A stretch of 39,833 nt of DNA, taken from contig CACYWW010000012.1 in assembly GCA_902778145.1 (NCBI GenBank), forward strand, positions 1 through 39,833. Reading direction: 5' to 3'. Below the pieces are notes generated by a model. The model made no database searches. It was not told the origin of the DNA and worked only from the letters and a program-made list of their open reading frames with translations. Positions 8,638-15,840 of this stretch are shown piece by piece (the first letter of the stretch is position 1; every line of letters begins with the position of its first letter). Source of the DNA: an uncultured Ruminococcus sp. GTDB taxonomy: Bacteria; Bacillota; Clostridia; Oscillospirales; CAG-272. The position numbers and the translations under genes were made by a program.

Positions 8638-8859
8638 ATGAAAACGAAACAGATAAAAGAATTCATGCAAACGGATATAGCGACGGTCAGCTGTCACGGA
8701 AAAACACACGCGATCACCGGTGCGTGTCTCACCGCCGCAGTGCTCCTTGTCGTCATGCACGTCGTGATGATAAAATGCATCAGTCTTAAGATAGGCAGAC
8801 TGAAGGAACGCGCCGGTCAATCCAACCCGACCGCAGGATCGAATTCAGCTTGCCCGTAA
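8638..8859 (+). CDS. small single-pass membrane protein, unknown function
   Basis: 73 aa. The ATG at 8638 has an excellent GGAGG 6 nt upstream; a longer frame from 8581 would start inside the terminator hairpin and is rejected. The protein has a polar N-terminus (MKTKQIKEFMQTDIATVSCH), one hydrophobic helix at about 25-47 (AITGACLTAAVLLVVMHVV) and a basic cytoplasmic-type tail. I do not recognise a family. Its last five codons and stop lie inside the hairpin repeat that begins at 8842, so the natural C-terminus may have been replaced or extended by the repeat. It is convergent with the sigma/regulator operon. Confidence 0.6.
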   Translation: MKTKQIKEFMQTDIATVSCHGKTHAITGACLTAAVLLVVMHVVMIKCISLKIGRLKERAGQSNPTAGSNSACP

Positions 8860-8954
8860 GGGCAAATTCAGCTCGGCGTAAGCCGAATTCAGCTTTCCCG
8901 CCTGTCTTTCAGCTGAATTGCTTCGCAGCCGAATTGCCGCTCCGCGGCAGATTC
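8842..8954. repeat. AATTCAGCT/hairpin repeat array with mirror symmetry
   Basis: Three direct copies of AATTCAGCT (8842-8850, 8865-8873, 8886-8894) are separated by small hairpins with GTAA loops: TGCCC/GGGCA (8851-8864) and CGGC/GCCG (8874-8885). After a 16-nt centre the motif returns inverted: AGCTGAATT (8911-8919) and AGCCGAATT (8927-8935). These are again separated by small hairpins, TGC/GCA with a TTC loop and GCCGC/GCGGC (8936-8948). The third direct copy pairs perfectly with the first inverted copy. The whole could fold as a stem with side hairpins, so it resembles a REP/BIME-like intergenic element. It lies between two convergent genes. Confidence 0.8.
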
Positions 8955-8957
8955 CTG

Positions 8958-10349
8958 TCACCGGATCTCAGCGCTGAACGCGAACCTCACGCTCTTTATG
9001 CCTTTCGGTACGTCGTCGTCAACGATGTTCGCGACCACCTCGAACGTGTACTGTCCGCACAGACTCTCACGCGTACAGCGCGGATCGAACAGGTACGGCG
9101 CAAAGGATAAACGCATCGGCTGGCTGTACGTCTCACCGGGCATCACCGTATTATACGAGATCGCTTCGCTGAACCCGTGTCCGAGCATGTCTATGTCATA
9201 CGGGCCGATATCGGGATCATCATTTTTGAAAACTCTGAGATTCAAATCCTCATGAAGCCCGTCCTGATAGTCGGGTCTGTAAAGAACTATCGGTTTGTCC
9301 GTCCTGTTTTCAAGCGTCAGCGTGACGTTGAGCTGTCTGTCGACCGAGAATTCCCCGTCGGATATATACATATCTATCTTAAATCCGCTGTTCGCCCCGT
9401 TGATCACCGCGCCCGGCTCGTCCGGATCCTCGGTGATATCCACGTCTTCAAAGCAGGCGGCTGACGTGACCGCCGCGTAAAGTCCGTCATCGGATAAATG
9501 CTGCGCCCCCTCCACTATCAAAAAGGCGTTGCCGTTATATGACAGTTGATCTATCGCTCCCTCGCCCGGTTTCTTCGGCGTGTTCCGCGCGTCTCCCGGG
9601 ACCTTGTACCGAAAGCTCACCCTGTATCCGTCGTATACGAAGTCCGTATCATAATACTTGACAAGCTTCAGCAGGTCTCCGTGTTCCTCGGCTTTCCACT
9701 GTATCCCGTTGCTTAAGACGCGCGGAGTGAAATATTTATGGTCATCCTTGAACTGATATCCGACGCGCTCGGCTTTTATGATCAGATACTCATCATCAGA
9801 CGCGCCGTCAGCCTCGTAAAAGAGCTCGACCGTCACGCCCGTCACCTTGGAAAGCTCTTTGTCATACGGCTCAACGGTGATGCTCCTCACCGTAAATCCG
9901 GCGGGAAGACTGCGCGGCAGTATGTTCCTGTACGGATAGACCTGCAAAAGATCGGCGTACGTGTAATCGCTTGCCTCGGGTCTTGTTGTTTCAACGTCCC
10001 TGCCGGTATCGTCTTCCGGATAGCTTGCCGTCGTATCCGCGGCAAGCCCTGTATTATCATCCGATAACTCATCACCGATATCCGCGCGACTGTCGAAGGC
10101 TGTGCGAGTAAGCTCCGGCGTGTCGTCGGAGGATCCCGACGTCCCGCCCCGCGGCGACGCCAGACGTGTCAGAACGAACGAAAATGCGAAAAGCATAACG
10201 AACACGGCGGCGATCGCCGCGACAGAGAGTATGCGCCGCGGCGCCGACGGCGCGTCGGCGTCCGTCTTATCCCCGTCCGAAAGCGCGTCGGATACATATT
10301 TGTCGTCTGTGTAGCCGACCGCCTTGAATAATTTCATTTTATTTTTCAT
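8958..10349 (-). CDS. membrane regulator (putative anti-sigma) with extracellular domain
   Basis: 463 aa from the second of two adjacent ATGs, which is 7 nt after AAGGGG; the first ATG (10352) is also possible. The N-terminal cytoplasmic segment contains KAVGYTDDKYVSDA, followed by Arg-Arg and one transmembrane helix near 40-62. A Ser/Thr/Asp-rich spacer and a large outside region of about 370 residues follow. The last part (LNVTLTLENRTDKPIVLY ... YTFEVVANI) resembles a BsuPI-like or DUF4352-like beta-sandwich. The gene overlaps the 3' end of the sigma-factor gene and has the same architecture and N-terminal motif as the protein at 38107. I therefore infer an anti-sigma or sensor role, holding the sigma factor through the DKYVSD segment. 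No zinc-finger anti-sigma motif is present. Confidence 0.65.
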   Translation of the reverse strand: MKNKMKLFKAVGYTDDKYVSDALSDGDKTDADAPSAPRRILSVAAIAAVFVMLFAFSFVLTRLASPRGGTSGSSDDTPELTRTAFDSRADIGDELSDDNTGLAADTTASYPEDDTGRDVETTRPEASDYTYADLLQVYPYRNILPRSLPAGFTVRSITVEPYDKELSKVTGVTVELFYEADGASDDEYLIIKAERVGYQFKDDHKYFTPRVLSNGIQWKAEEHGDLLKLVKYYDTDFVYDGYRVSFRYKVPGDARNTPKKPGEGAIDQLSYNGNAFLIVEGAQHLSDDGLYAAVTSAACFEDVDITEDPDEPGAVINGANSGFKIDMYISDGEFSVDRQLNVTLTLENRTDKPIVLYRPDYQDGLHEDLNLRVFKNDDPDIGPYDIDMLGHGFSEAISYNTVMPGETYSQPMRLSFAPYLFDPRCTRESLCGQYTFEVVANIVDDDVPKGIKSVRFAFSAEIR

Positions 10350-10905
10350 CATAGTACCCCTTATCCTGCAGATACTCACGCAGTTTGTTTTTCGTGCGGT
10401 GAAGAGACATCTTCACACTGCTTTTTCCGATACCGTACCTGTCCGCGATCTCGCCGATCTCCATACCGGCAAAAAAGCGGCATACGAATATCCTCCTGTC
10501 CGGCACCTTGACGTCTGAGAGAAAAGCGTTGATATATGAGCCGAGCTCCTGTTCGCTTATCCGATCCATCACATCAAAGTCGGAAGGTACGGCTTCCGCA
10601 AGCTCATCTATGGGAGACGCGAGCGAATTGATCTTTCGCTTGTCAGCCATCGCCGCCTCAAGACGTTTCAGCGCCAGATTCCGCACTGTCTTGTAAAGAT
10701 ATGCGCAAAGCGACGCCGGTCTGTCGGGCGGTATGTTGTTCCACAACGCCATATAGGCGTCGGACACGGTCTCTTCCGCGTCCCGACGGTCTTTCAAAAC
10801 GGAAAATGCGATCTTCTCCGCCGTCTTACCGTATTTCCGGATAAGCTCGTTCAAGCCGTCTTCGTTCCGATCGAACAACGATCTGATTATTTCTTCATCC
10901 GTCAA
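10339..10905 (-). CDS. ECF-like sigma-70 family factor
   Basis: 188 aa. A sigma region 2 is visible at about 20-85 (KDRRDAEETVSDAYMALWNN), followed by the region 4 helix-turn-helix near the C-terminus (EIGEIADRYGIGKSSVKMSLHRTKNKLREYL). The start is assigned to TTG at 10905, 8 nt after AAAGGAG. The resulting N-terminus (LTDEEIIRSLFDRNEDGL) aligns with that of the paralog at 37568 (MTDEGIINLFFARDEQAL). A longer frame reaching 11055 would run through the repeat unit and has no such match. It is the first gene of a two-gene operon with its putative membrane regulator. Targets are unknown. Confidence 0.85.
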   Translation of the reverse strand: MTDEEIIRSLFDRNEDGLNELIRKYGKTAEKIAFSVLKDRRDAEETVSDAYMALWNNIPPDRPASLCAYLYKTVRNLALKRLEAAMADKRKINSLASPIDELAEAVPSDFDVMDRISEQELGSYINAFLSDVKVPDRRIFVCRFFAGMEIGEIADRYGIGKSSVKMSLHRTKNKLREYLQDKGYYDEK

Positions 10906-10994
10906 GACGCGTGCTCCTTTCTTTCTGAGGTCCCTCATATGATAAATACGTTTTTTTCCTATCCGGGTCACCGAAAAACAAAAAATTTTTTGCC

Positions 10995-11015
10995 CGGCGT
11001 CAGCCGAATTCAGCT
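10995..11015. repeat. solitary unit of the AATTCAGCT hairpin repeat
   Basis: CGGC-GTCA-GCCG followed by AATTCAGCT matches 20 of 21 bases of the unit at 8874-8894 (GTAA loop there, GTCA here). The two copies lie on either side of the sigma/regulator operon. Confidence 0.8.
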
Positions 11016-11026
11016 GAACATAAAGG

Positions 11027-11052
11027 AAAACCGTACCGGAGATCCGGTACGG
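11027..11052 (-). terminator. rho-independent terminator of rplS
   Basis: A perfect inverted repeat of 10 bp (11031-11040 with 11043-11052, 2-nt centre) is followed on the minus strand by TTTTCCTTT. It starts 11 nt past the rplS stop. The plus strand also has a T-rich run after the stem. Confidence 0.85.
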
Positions 11053-11063
11053 CATCTTTTTTA

Positions 11064-11405
11064 TCAGATATCTTCCTTGGTCTTGGCGGCCTTGCCCACT
11101 CTGTCGCGCAGATAGTAGAGCTTCGCACGTCTGACCTTACCGCGGCGTATTGTCTCGACCTTCTCAACGTTGGGAGAATGGATCGGGAACGTCTTTTCTA
11201 CGCCTACGCCGTAGCTTATTCTTCTGACGGTGAACGTCTCGGAAATGCCGCCGCCGCGCTTTGCGATGACGGTGCCCTCGTAGATCTGGATCCTGGACTT
11301 GCTGCCTTCAACGATCCTGTTGTGGACGCGAACGGTGTCGCCGACCTTGACCTCGGGTATTTCCTTCTTAAGCTGCTCTTCGGTAAAAGCCTTGATAATA
11401 TCCAT
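11064..11405 (-). CDS. rplS: 50S ribosomal protein L19
   Basis: 113 aa, the usual length. L19 sits at the 30S-50S interface of the ribosome. Family signatures are clear: [27 protein letters not shown]-type [28 protein letters not shown] and the basic [14 protein letters not shown] tail. The start is the ATG giving [12 protein letters not shown], 8 nt after AGGAGG. It has its own strong promoter and terminator and stands alone. In many Bacillota rplS follows rpsP-rimM-trmD, none of which is adjacent here. Confidence 0.97.
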   Translation of the reverse strand: MDIIKAFTEEQLKKEIPEVKVGDTVRVHNRIVEGSKSRIQIYEGTVIAKRGGGISETFTVRRISYGVGVEKTFPIHSPNVEKVETIRRGKVRRAKLYYLRDRVGKAAKTKEDI

Positions 11406-11489
11406 TTCGGCTTCCTCCTGTAATATGATCATTCGGACGTTCATGCGCAGCGCAGCGGACCGTCCTGCATCCGTGCTTCAAAACACAGC
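11406..11489 (-). ncRNA. rplS 5' leader, possible L19 autoregulatory element
   Basis: About 84 nt lie between the predicted transcription start and the rplS ATG. The leader can form a GGACG/CGTCC hairpin with a GC-rich loop upstream of the ribosome site. L19 leaders (an Rfam family) are known upstream of rplS in low-GC Gram-positives. The position fits, but I cannot confirm the consensus structure by eye. Confidence 0.35.
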
Positions 11490-11495
11490 CTGATA

Positions 11496-11524
11496 AATAT
11501 ACCATAACATTTGTATTTTGTCAA
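11496..11524 (-). promoter_or_regulatory. sigma-A promoter of rplS
   Basis: Minus strand TTGACA (11519-11524), 17-nt spacer, TATATT (11496-11501). A near-consensus strong promoter, as expected for a ribosomal protein gene. Confidence 0.88.
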
Positions 11525-11592
11525 GTGTGATAACATAAAATTTACTATTTTTTCTTCAAAAATGTTGATTTTACCGGTCGGATATGATATAC

Positions 11593-12243
11593 TTACCGTA
11601 ACGCCCGGACAACAGACACAACGTCTGCCACGTCGTCACAGATGAATTCCGGCGCCACGGTGTTCTCAAGCTCTTCTCTTGTGAACGTCGTCGTCACCGC
11701 GGCGTTGTGCATCCCCGCGGCTTTGGCGGCGATTATACCGTTTTTCGCGTCCTCGACGACGAGGCATTCCGACGGCAGGACGCCGAGCGTCTCCGCGCCC
11801 TTCAGATATATATCGGGCGCCGGCTTGTTGTTTTTTATGTCCCTGCCGTTGATCAGCGCGTCAAAGACGTCGGCAAGTCCTATCGCCCTGAGATTTATGT
11901 TCATTTTGACAAGATCCGCGCTCGTGCAGACCGCGAGCTTCAACCCCATACCGTGCAGTTCTCTCACGGTCTTCGCGGAATTCTTATACGCGATATCGTG
12001 CTCAGAAACGAGCTTTTCGTATTTTTCGTAGGTCACGACGGACATCGACGGATCGTATTCGAGCCCGTGTACGCCGGCGGCTCCGCCGAGATACGCTATA
12101 TCCCCCGCCCCGATGAACGGGCGGAAATCCTCACGGCAGGCATCGGCGCCGCGCTCGCGCAGCATTGCGATCGCCGCCTCATATGTCAACTCCTCGGAAT
12201 CCACGAGGACTCCGTCCATATCAAATAAAACAGCCTTTATCAT
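11593..12243 (-). CDS. HAD-superfamily hydrolase, beta-phosphoglucomutase-like
   Basis: 216 aa from the ATG giving MIKAVLFDMDGVLVDSEE, 9 nt after GAGG; an 8-residue upstream extension lacks a ribosome site. The motif I aspartates are D8 and D10, the motif II threonine/serine is in VCTSAD, the motif III lysine is in NNKPAPDIYL and the motif IV acids are in VVEDAKNG. The helical cap and DGVLVDSE signature place it in the beta-PGM/phosphatase subfamily, acting on small phosphorylated metabolites, probably sugar phosphates. The exact substrate cannot be read. It is a single gene divergent from the PHP gene. Confidence 0.85.
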   Translation of the reverse strand: MIKAVLFDMDGVLVDSEELTYEAAIAMLRERGADACREDFRPFIGAGDIAYLGGAAGVHGLEYDPSMSVVTYEKYEKLVSEHDIAYKNSAKTVRELHGMGLKLAVCTSADLVKMNINLRAIGLADVFDALINGRDIKNNKPAPDIYLKGAETLGVLPSECLVVEDAKNGIIAAKAAGMHNAAVTTTFTREELENTVAPEFICDDVADVVSVVRALR

Positions 12244-12266
12244 ATAAAAAAACCTCACAACATACA

Positions 12267-12295
12267 ATATTACACCTTTATTATGAATTTTTCAA
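12267..12295 (-). promoter_or_regulatory. candidate promoter of HAD gene
   Basis: Minus strand TTGAAA (12290-12295), 17-nt spacer, TAATAT (12267-12272). The -10 element is weak (4 of 6). It overlaps the first codons of the divergent PHP gene, so the two genes may compete for this region. Confidence 0.45.
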
Positions 12296-13098
12296 CGTCT
12301 GAATGTATTAAAAAATATCCGATAACAAAGATAGACACGCATACGCACACTTATTTCTCCTTTGACTGCGCGGAACACGGCAACACGCCGGACAAAATGT
12401 GCGCGGCGGCTGTCAAAGCCGGGCTTGACGCGATAGTCCTTACCGACCACGTGGAAGTCAATTCCGAGGCGGAGGGGATCTATACCCCGTTCTACTATGA
12501 GGAAAGGCGGCGGCAGTGCGAGGCGGCGCGTGATAAATACAAGGACAGCCTTGACGTGTATATCGGCATAGAGCTCGGGCAGGCGATACACTACCCCGGG
12601 CTTGCGGAAACGATAGTAAAAAACGGCGCCTTCGACTACGTCATAGGCTCCGTACACAACACGCGCGGCGATCAGGACTTCTACTACATGGATTTCTCAA
12701 AGGTCGGATACGACGAGGTCATACGTCTTATCGGCAAATACTTCGACGAGTATTACGAGATGACAAGACTGCCGTACGTCGATCAGTGCGCTCATCTGAC
12801 TTATCCGCTGCGTTATCTGCGGCAGGCGGGACTTGACGCGGATATTCTCCTGTGGGAGGACAAGATAATAAAGATCCTGAAAAGCGTGATCGACGGAGGC
12901 AAGGTGCTTGAGCTTAACACCAACTGTCTGCGTCACGGGATTGAGCTGCCCGACGATCTTGTGCTTGAAATGTACAGATCCTATGGCGGAGAGCTCGTAC
13001 GCATCGGCTCGGACGCGCATTACGAGCGCGATACAGCCGCCGATTTTGACCGCGCAAAGCAAACGATAGATAAAGTATACGGAGGAAAGATACTATGA
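12283..13098 (+). CDS. PHP-domain phosphatase (HisJ/HisK-like)
   Basis: 271 aa. The PHP metal-binding motifs are in order: DTHTHT (H20, H22), LTDHVEV, GIELGQ, IGSVHNT, DQCAHLTYPLRY and GSDAHY. This arrangement is typical of histidinol-phosphatases of the PHP family, which dephosphorylate histidinol phosphate. No other histidine-biosynthesis gene is nearby, so another phosphoester substrate is possible. The ATG has no clear Shine-Dalgarno and is close to a possible transcription start, so it might be leaderless or start elsewhere. It is the first gene of a three-gene operon; its end overlaps the Lrp gene by 4 nt (ATGA). Confidence 0.82.
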   Translation: MNFSTSECIKKYPITKIDTHTHTYFSFDCAEHGNTPDKMCAAAVKAGLDAIVLTDHVEVNSEAEGIYTPFYYEERRRQCEAARDKYKDSLDVYIGIELGQAIHYPGLAETIVKNGAFDYVIGSVHNTRGDQDFYYMDFSKVGYDEVIRLIGKYFDEYYEMTRLPYVDQCAHLTYPLRYLRQAGLDADILLWEDKIIKILKSVIDGGKVLELNTNCLRHGIELPDDLVLEMYRSYGGELVRIGSDAHYERDTAADFDRAKQTIDKVYGGKIL

Positions 13099-13583
13099 AC
13101 GAGCTTCTGAAGCTTCTCGAAAAAGACGCGAGACTCACGCCCGAGATGCTCGCCGCCATGCTTGACAAAGAGGTCGGCGACGTCAAAGCAATGATCGACG
13201 AATATGAGAAAAACGGCACCATCGTAGGATATAACGCTCTGATAGACTGGGAAAAGACGGACCGCGAATACGTGACGGCGCTTATAGAGCTTAAAATAAC
13301 GCCTCAGCGCGATCTCGGATTTGACCGCGTCGCCGAGAGGATATACAACTACAACGAGGTACAGAGCCTTTACCTTATGTCCGGCGGCTTCGATCTCTGC
13401 GTCGTCATCGAGGGGAAGACGATGCGCGAGGTGGCGCTGTTCGTCGCCGAAAAGCTGGCGCCGATGGAGAGCGTGATCTCCACGGCGACTCACTTCGTTC
13501 TGCGCAAATACAAGGACAAGGGGCTTATAATGAAGCGCGGCGACGTCGATATAAGGAGCGAATTATCCGATGGATTACAGTAA
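13095..13583 (+). CDS. Lrp/AsnC-family transcriptional regulator
   Basis: 162 aa. Residues 1-50 form a winged helix-turn-helix of the Lrp type (LLKLLEKDARLTPEMLAAML ... IDEYEKNGTIVGYNALID). Residues 60-140 form the RAM/effector domain (VTALIELKITPQ ... VQSLYLMSGGFDLCVVIEG). Lrp/AsnC proteins sense amino acids as octamers and control amino-acid metabolism genes. Here it overlaps the following aminotransferase gene by 14 nt, so it probably senses an amino acid related to that enzyme and regulates its own operon. The ATG follows GGAGG. DNA-binding helices are less typical than in E. coli Lrp, but the family is clear. Confidence 0.88.
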   Translation: MNELLKLLEKDARLTPEMLAAMLDKEVGDVKAMIDEYEKNGTIVGYNALIDWEKTDREYVTALIELKITPQRDLGFDRVAERIYNYNEVQSLYLMSGGFDLCVVIEGKTMREVALFVAEKLAPMESVISTATHFVLRKYKDKGLIMKRGDVDIRSELSDGLQ

Positions 13584-14739
13584 GCTTTTATCGAAGACCG
13601 TCGTTGAGCTTCAGCCGTCGGGAATAAGGAAATTCTTCGATATGCTGAGCGGGCGCGGCGACGTCGTCGCGCTGACGGTCGGTCAGCCCGATTTTGCGAC
13701 GCCGTGGCACGTCCGTGAGACGGGTATAATCTCGCTTGAACGCGGTTACACATATTACACGTCGAACGCCGGCACCGTACCGCTCCGTCAGGAGCTTTCG
13801 GCGTATATGAAACGCCGTTTCGGGCTGACGTACGACCCGATGACGGAGATCGTCGTCACCGTCGGCGGCTCGGAAGCGATAGATCTGGCGATAAGAGCGA
13901 CGGTGGAGCCGGGCGACGAGGTGATAATCCCCGAGCCTTCGTTTGTCTGCTACGAGCCGATAACGCGGCTCTGCGGCGGCATTCCGGTACCGGTGACGAC
14001 GCTGCCGGAAAACGACTTCAAGCTGACCGCGGATCAGCTGAAAGCGGCGATAACGCCCCGGACAAAGCTGCTCGTTTTGCCGTACCCGAACAATCCGACC
14101 GGCGCCGTGATGACGGCGGAGGAGCTTTTGCCGCTGTGCGATGTGCTGAAAAACACCGATATCGCCGTGCTTTCCGACGAGATATACTCCGAGCTTACGT
14201 ACGGCGCGCGGCACACTTCGATAGCAACGTTGCCCGGCATGGCGGAGCGCTGTATCGTAGTGAACGGATTCTCAAAGGCGTACGCTATGACGGGCTGGCG
14301 TCTCGGTTTCGTCTGCGCGCCGCCCGAGATCACGAAGCAGATGCTGAAGATCCACCAGTACGCCATAATGTGCGCGCCGACGACGAGCCAGCTCGCCGCG
14401 GTCGAAGCGCTGAAAAACGGCGATCCCGACATAGAAATGATGCGCGCCGAATACGACAAGCGCAGAAAATACATAGTTGAGGAGCTGAACCGCATCGGTC
14501 TTCCCTGCTTCGAGCCGAAGGGCGCGTTCTACGTGTTCCCGTATATCGGCGGCTTCGGCATGAGCAGCGAGCAATTTTGTGAGAGACTGCTCAACGAAGG
14601 AAAGGTCGCGATAGTGCCGGGCACCGCGTTCGGCAAAGGCGGCGAGGGTTACGCCCGCATCTCCTACGCATATTCCGTAAAGCATATAACCGAGGCTATA
14701 GAGCGCATCGAGCGCTTTGTTTCGAAACTGAAAAAATAG
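13570..14739 (+). CDS. PLP-dependent aminotransferase, class I/II (AlaT/AspC-like)
   Basis: 389 aa, the normal size for fold type I aminotransferases. Visible PLP features are Y/N contacts in YPNNPTGAV (N175), the aspartate and tyrosine of LSDEIYSEL (D203, Y206), the Schiff-base lysine in GFSKAYAMTGWRLG (K236) and the substrate arginine near ARISYA at the C-terminus. The N-terminal VVALTVGQPDFATPWHV signature groups it with aspartate/alanine/aromatic aminotransferases of Bacillota; the exact amino acid is not decidable. The preceding Lrp gene overlaps it and probably regulates it. A terminator follows 5 nt downstream. Confidence 0.9.
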   Translation: MDYSKLLSKTVVELQPSGIRKFFDMLSGRGDVVALTVGQPDFATPWHVRETGIISLERGYTYYTSNAGTVPLRQELSAYMKRRFGLTYDPMTEIVVTVGGSEAIDLAIRATVEPGDEVIIPEPSFVCYEPITRLCGGIPVPVTTLPENDFKLTADQLKAAITPRTKLLVLPYPNNPTGAVMTAEELLPLCDVLKNTDIAVLSDEIYSELTYGARHTSIATLPGMAERCIVVNGFSKAYAMTGWRLGFVCAPPEITKQMLKIHQYAIMCAPTTSQLAAVEALKNGDPDIEMMRAEYDKRRKYIVEELNRIGLPCFEPKGAFYVFPYIGGFGMSSEQFCERLLNEGKVAIVPGTAFGKGGEGYARISYAYSVKHITEAIERIERFVSKLKK

Positions 14740-14744
14740 AAATG

Positions 14745-14777
14745 TCCCGGCCGGGTGTCCCCGGTCGGGATCGTTTT
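14745..14777. terminator. terminator between convergent operons
   Basis: An 11-bp stem with one G-T pair (14745-14755 with 14760-14770, loop TGTC) is followed on the plus strand by TCGTTTTA. It closes the PHP-Lrp-aminotransferase operon. The converging dehydrogenase gene on the minus strand ends at 14776, inside the T-run. Confidence 0.75.
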
Positions 14778-15825
14778 ATCTGAGCACGAGATACGGATAA
14801 GTATCGTTGAATTCGATCTCTACCTTGCGGTTTTCCTCTATGCTCTTGACGCTCGCGAGCACCATCGCGATGCTCTTTATGTTGTCCTTGCACTCCGTGC
14901 CGGCGGGTTTGCCGGTCTTAAGCGCGTTGAACATATCCTCAAGCGCGCCGTCGTGCTGGTCGCGTACTGTTTCGGGTCTCTTTATAATGCCGCTCTGATA
15001 GGGGATGCCTTTGAAGATACCGCCGCGCTCGGGCGTATACTCATACACAGCGTCGCCCGCGCCGTCCCAGACGACCGTGCCGAGCTCGCAGCATACGCGC
15101 CACACGTTGTCCCACGAGGTGTAGCAGCCCTCCGAGCCGTTGTAGCCTCTGAACGAATAAATGCAGCCGTTATCGAATTCGAACACGGCGTCGCCGGCGG
15201 CGTCGCCCTTGTACATAGAGCCCTTCGGGTTGAAGCTGTGATAATGTACGGACGTCGGCGTGCCGTCCACGAGATATCTCGCAAGGTCGAAGCTGTGGAT
15301 GTTGTTGTCCTGCAGCTGCGGATATTTGAACTGGTTCCTTATGCTCGCAAGATCCGCGTTTACGAATATCTCGCCGCACAGATACACGGGATCTCCGAGC
15401 TTGCCGGAAAGCACGAGCTCACGTATCTCCTTTACCTGCTTTATATAGCGGCGGTTCTGCATCACGATATATCTCTTGCCCGTCTCGTCGACTGTCTTCA
15501 GCATATCGTTGACCTGTTCAACGGTGAAGCCCATCGGCTTTTCACCCATAACGTCGTATCCGGCTCTGAGCGCCGCCGTGACTATATCGTGGTGAGCCGT
15601 TACGTACGTCAGATCTATGAGCAGATTTCCGTGTTCCTTCGCAAACGCCTCTTCAAGGTCGCCGTATACGGGGCAGCTGAAGCCGTAGCGTTCCTGATAT
15701 TTCGCCGCACGCGCGGGGTTCTTTTCGACGATTGCGATTATCTCACAGTCGTCTCTTTTCGTTATATGGTCGAGCCATCTGTAGGCTATATCGCCGCATC
15801 CGGCGAATATTATCCTGAATTTCAT
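14776..15825 (-). CDS. Gfo/Idh/MocA-family oxidoreductase
   Basis: 349 aa. It has an N-terminal Rossmann fold with the nucleotide motif FAGCGDIAYRW (G9-x-G11-x-x-A14) and the family's EKP motif at 95-97 (GEKPMGF), followed by an alpha/beta C-terminal domain. These NAD(P)-dependent enzymes oxidise or rearrange sugars and inositols, often at C3 or C2. It is the last gene of the NamZ-GNAT-AKR-isomerase-dehydrogenase operon, 15 nt after the TIM-barrel isomerase, a frequent partner in inositol and rare-sugar pathways. I infer it acts on a sugar delivered by NamZ or the AKR. Substrate and cofactor are not readable. Confidence 0.88.
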   Translation of the reverse strand: MKFRIIFAGCGDIAYRWLDHITKRDDCEIIAIVEKNPARAAKYQERYGFSCPVYGDLEEAFAKEHGNLLIDLTYVTAHHDIVTAALRAGYDVMGEKPMGFTVEQVNDMLKTVDETGKRYIVMQNRRYIKQVKEIRELVLSGKLGDPVYLCGEIFVNADLASIRNQFKYPQLQDNNIHSFDLARYLVDGTPTSVHYHSFNPKGSMYKGDAAGDAVFEFDNGCIYSFRGYNGSEGCYTSWDNVWRVCCELGTVVWDGAGDAVYEYTPERGGIFKGIPYQSGIIKRPETVRDQHDGALEDMFNALKTGKPAGTECKDNIKSIAMVLASVKSIEENRKVEIEFNDTYPYLVLR

Positions 15826-15840
15826 ATTTTTATCTCCCGA

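Noticed and set aside
10906-11055. Upstream extension of the first sigma factor
   Set aside because: It runs through the repeat unit, has no ribosome site, and the TTG at 10905 aligns with the start of the paralog.
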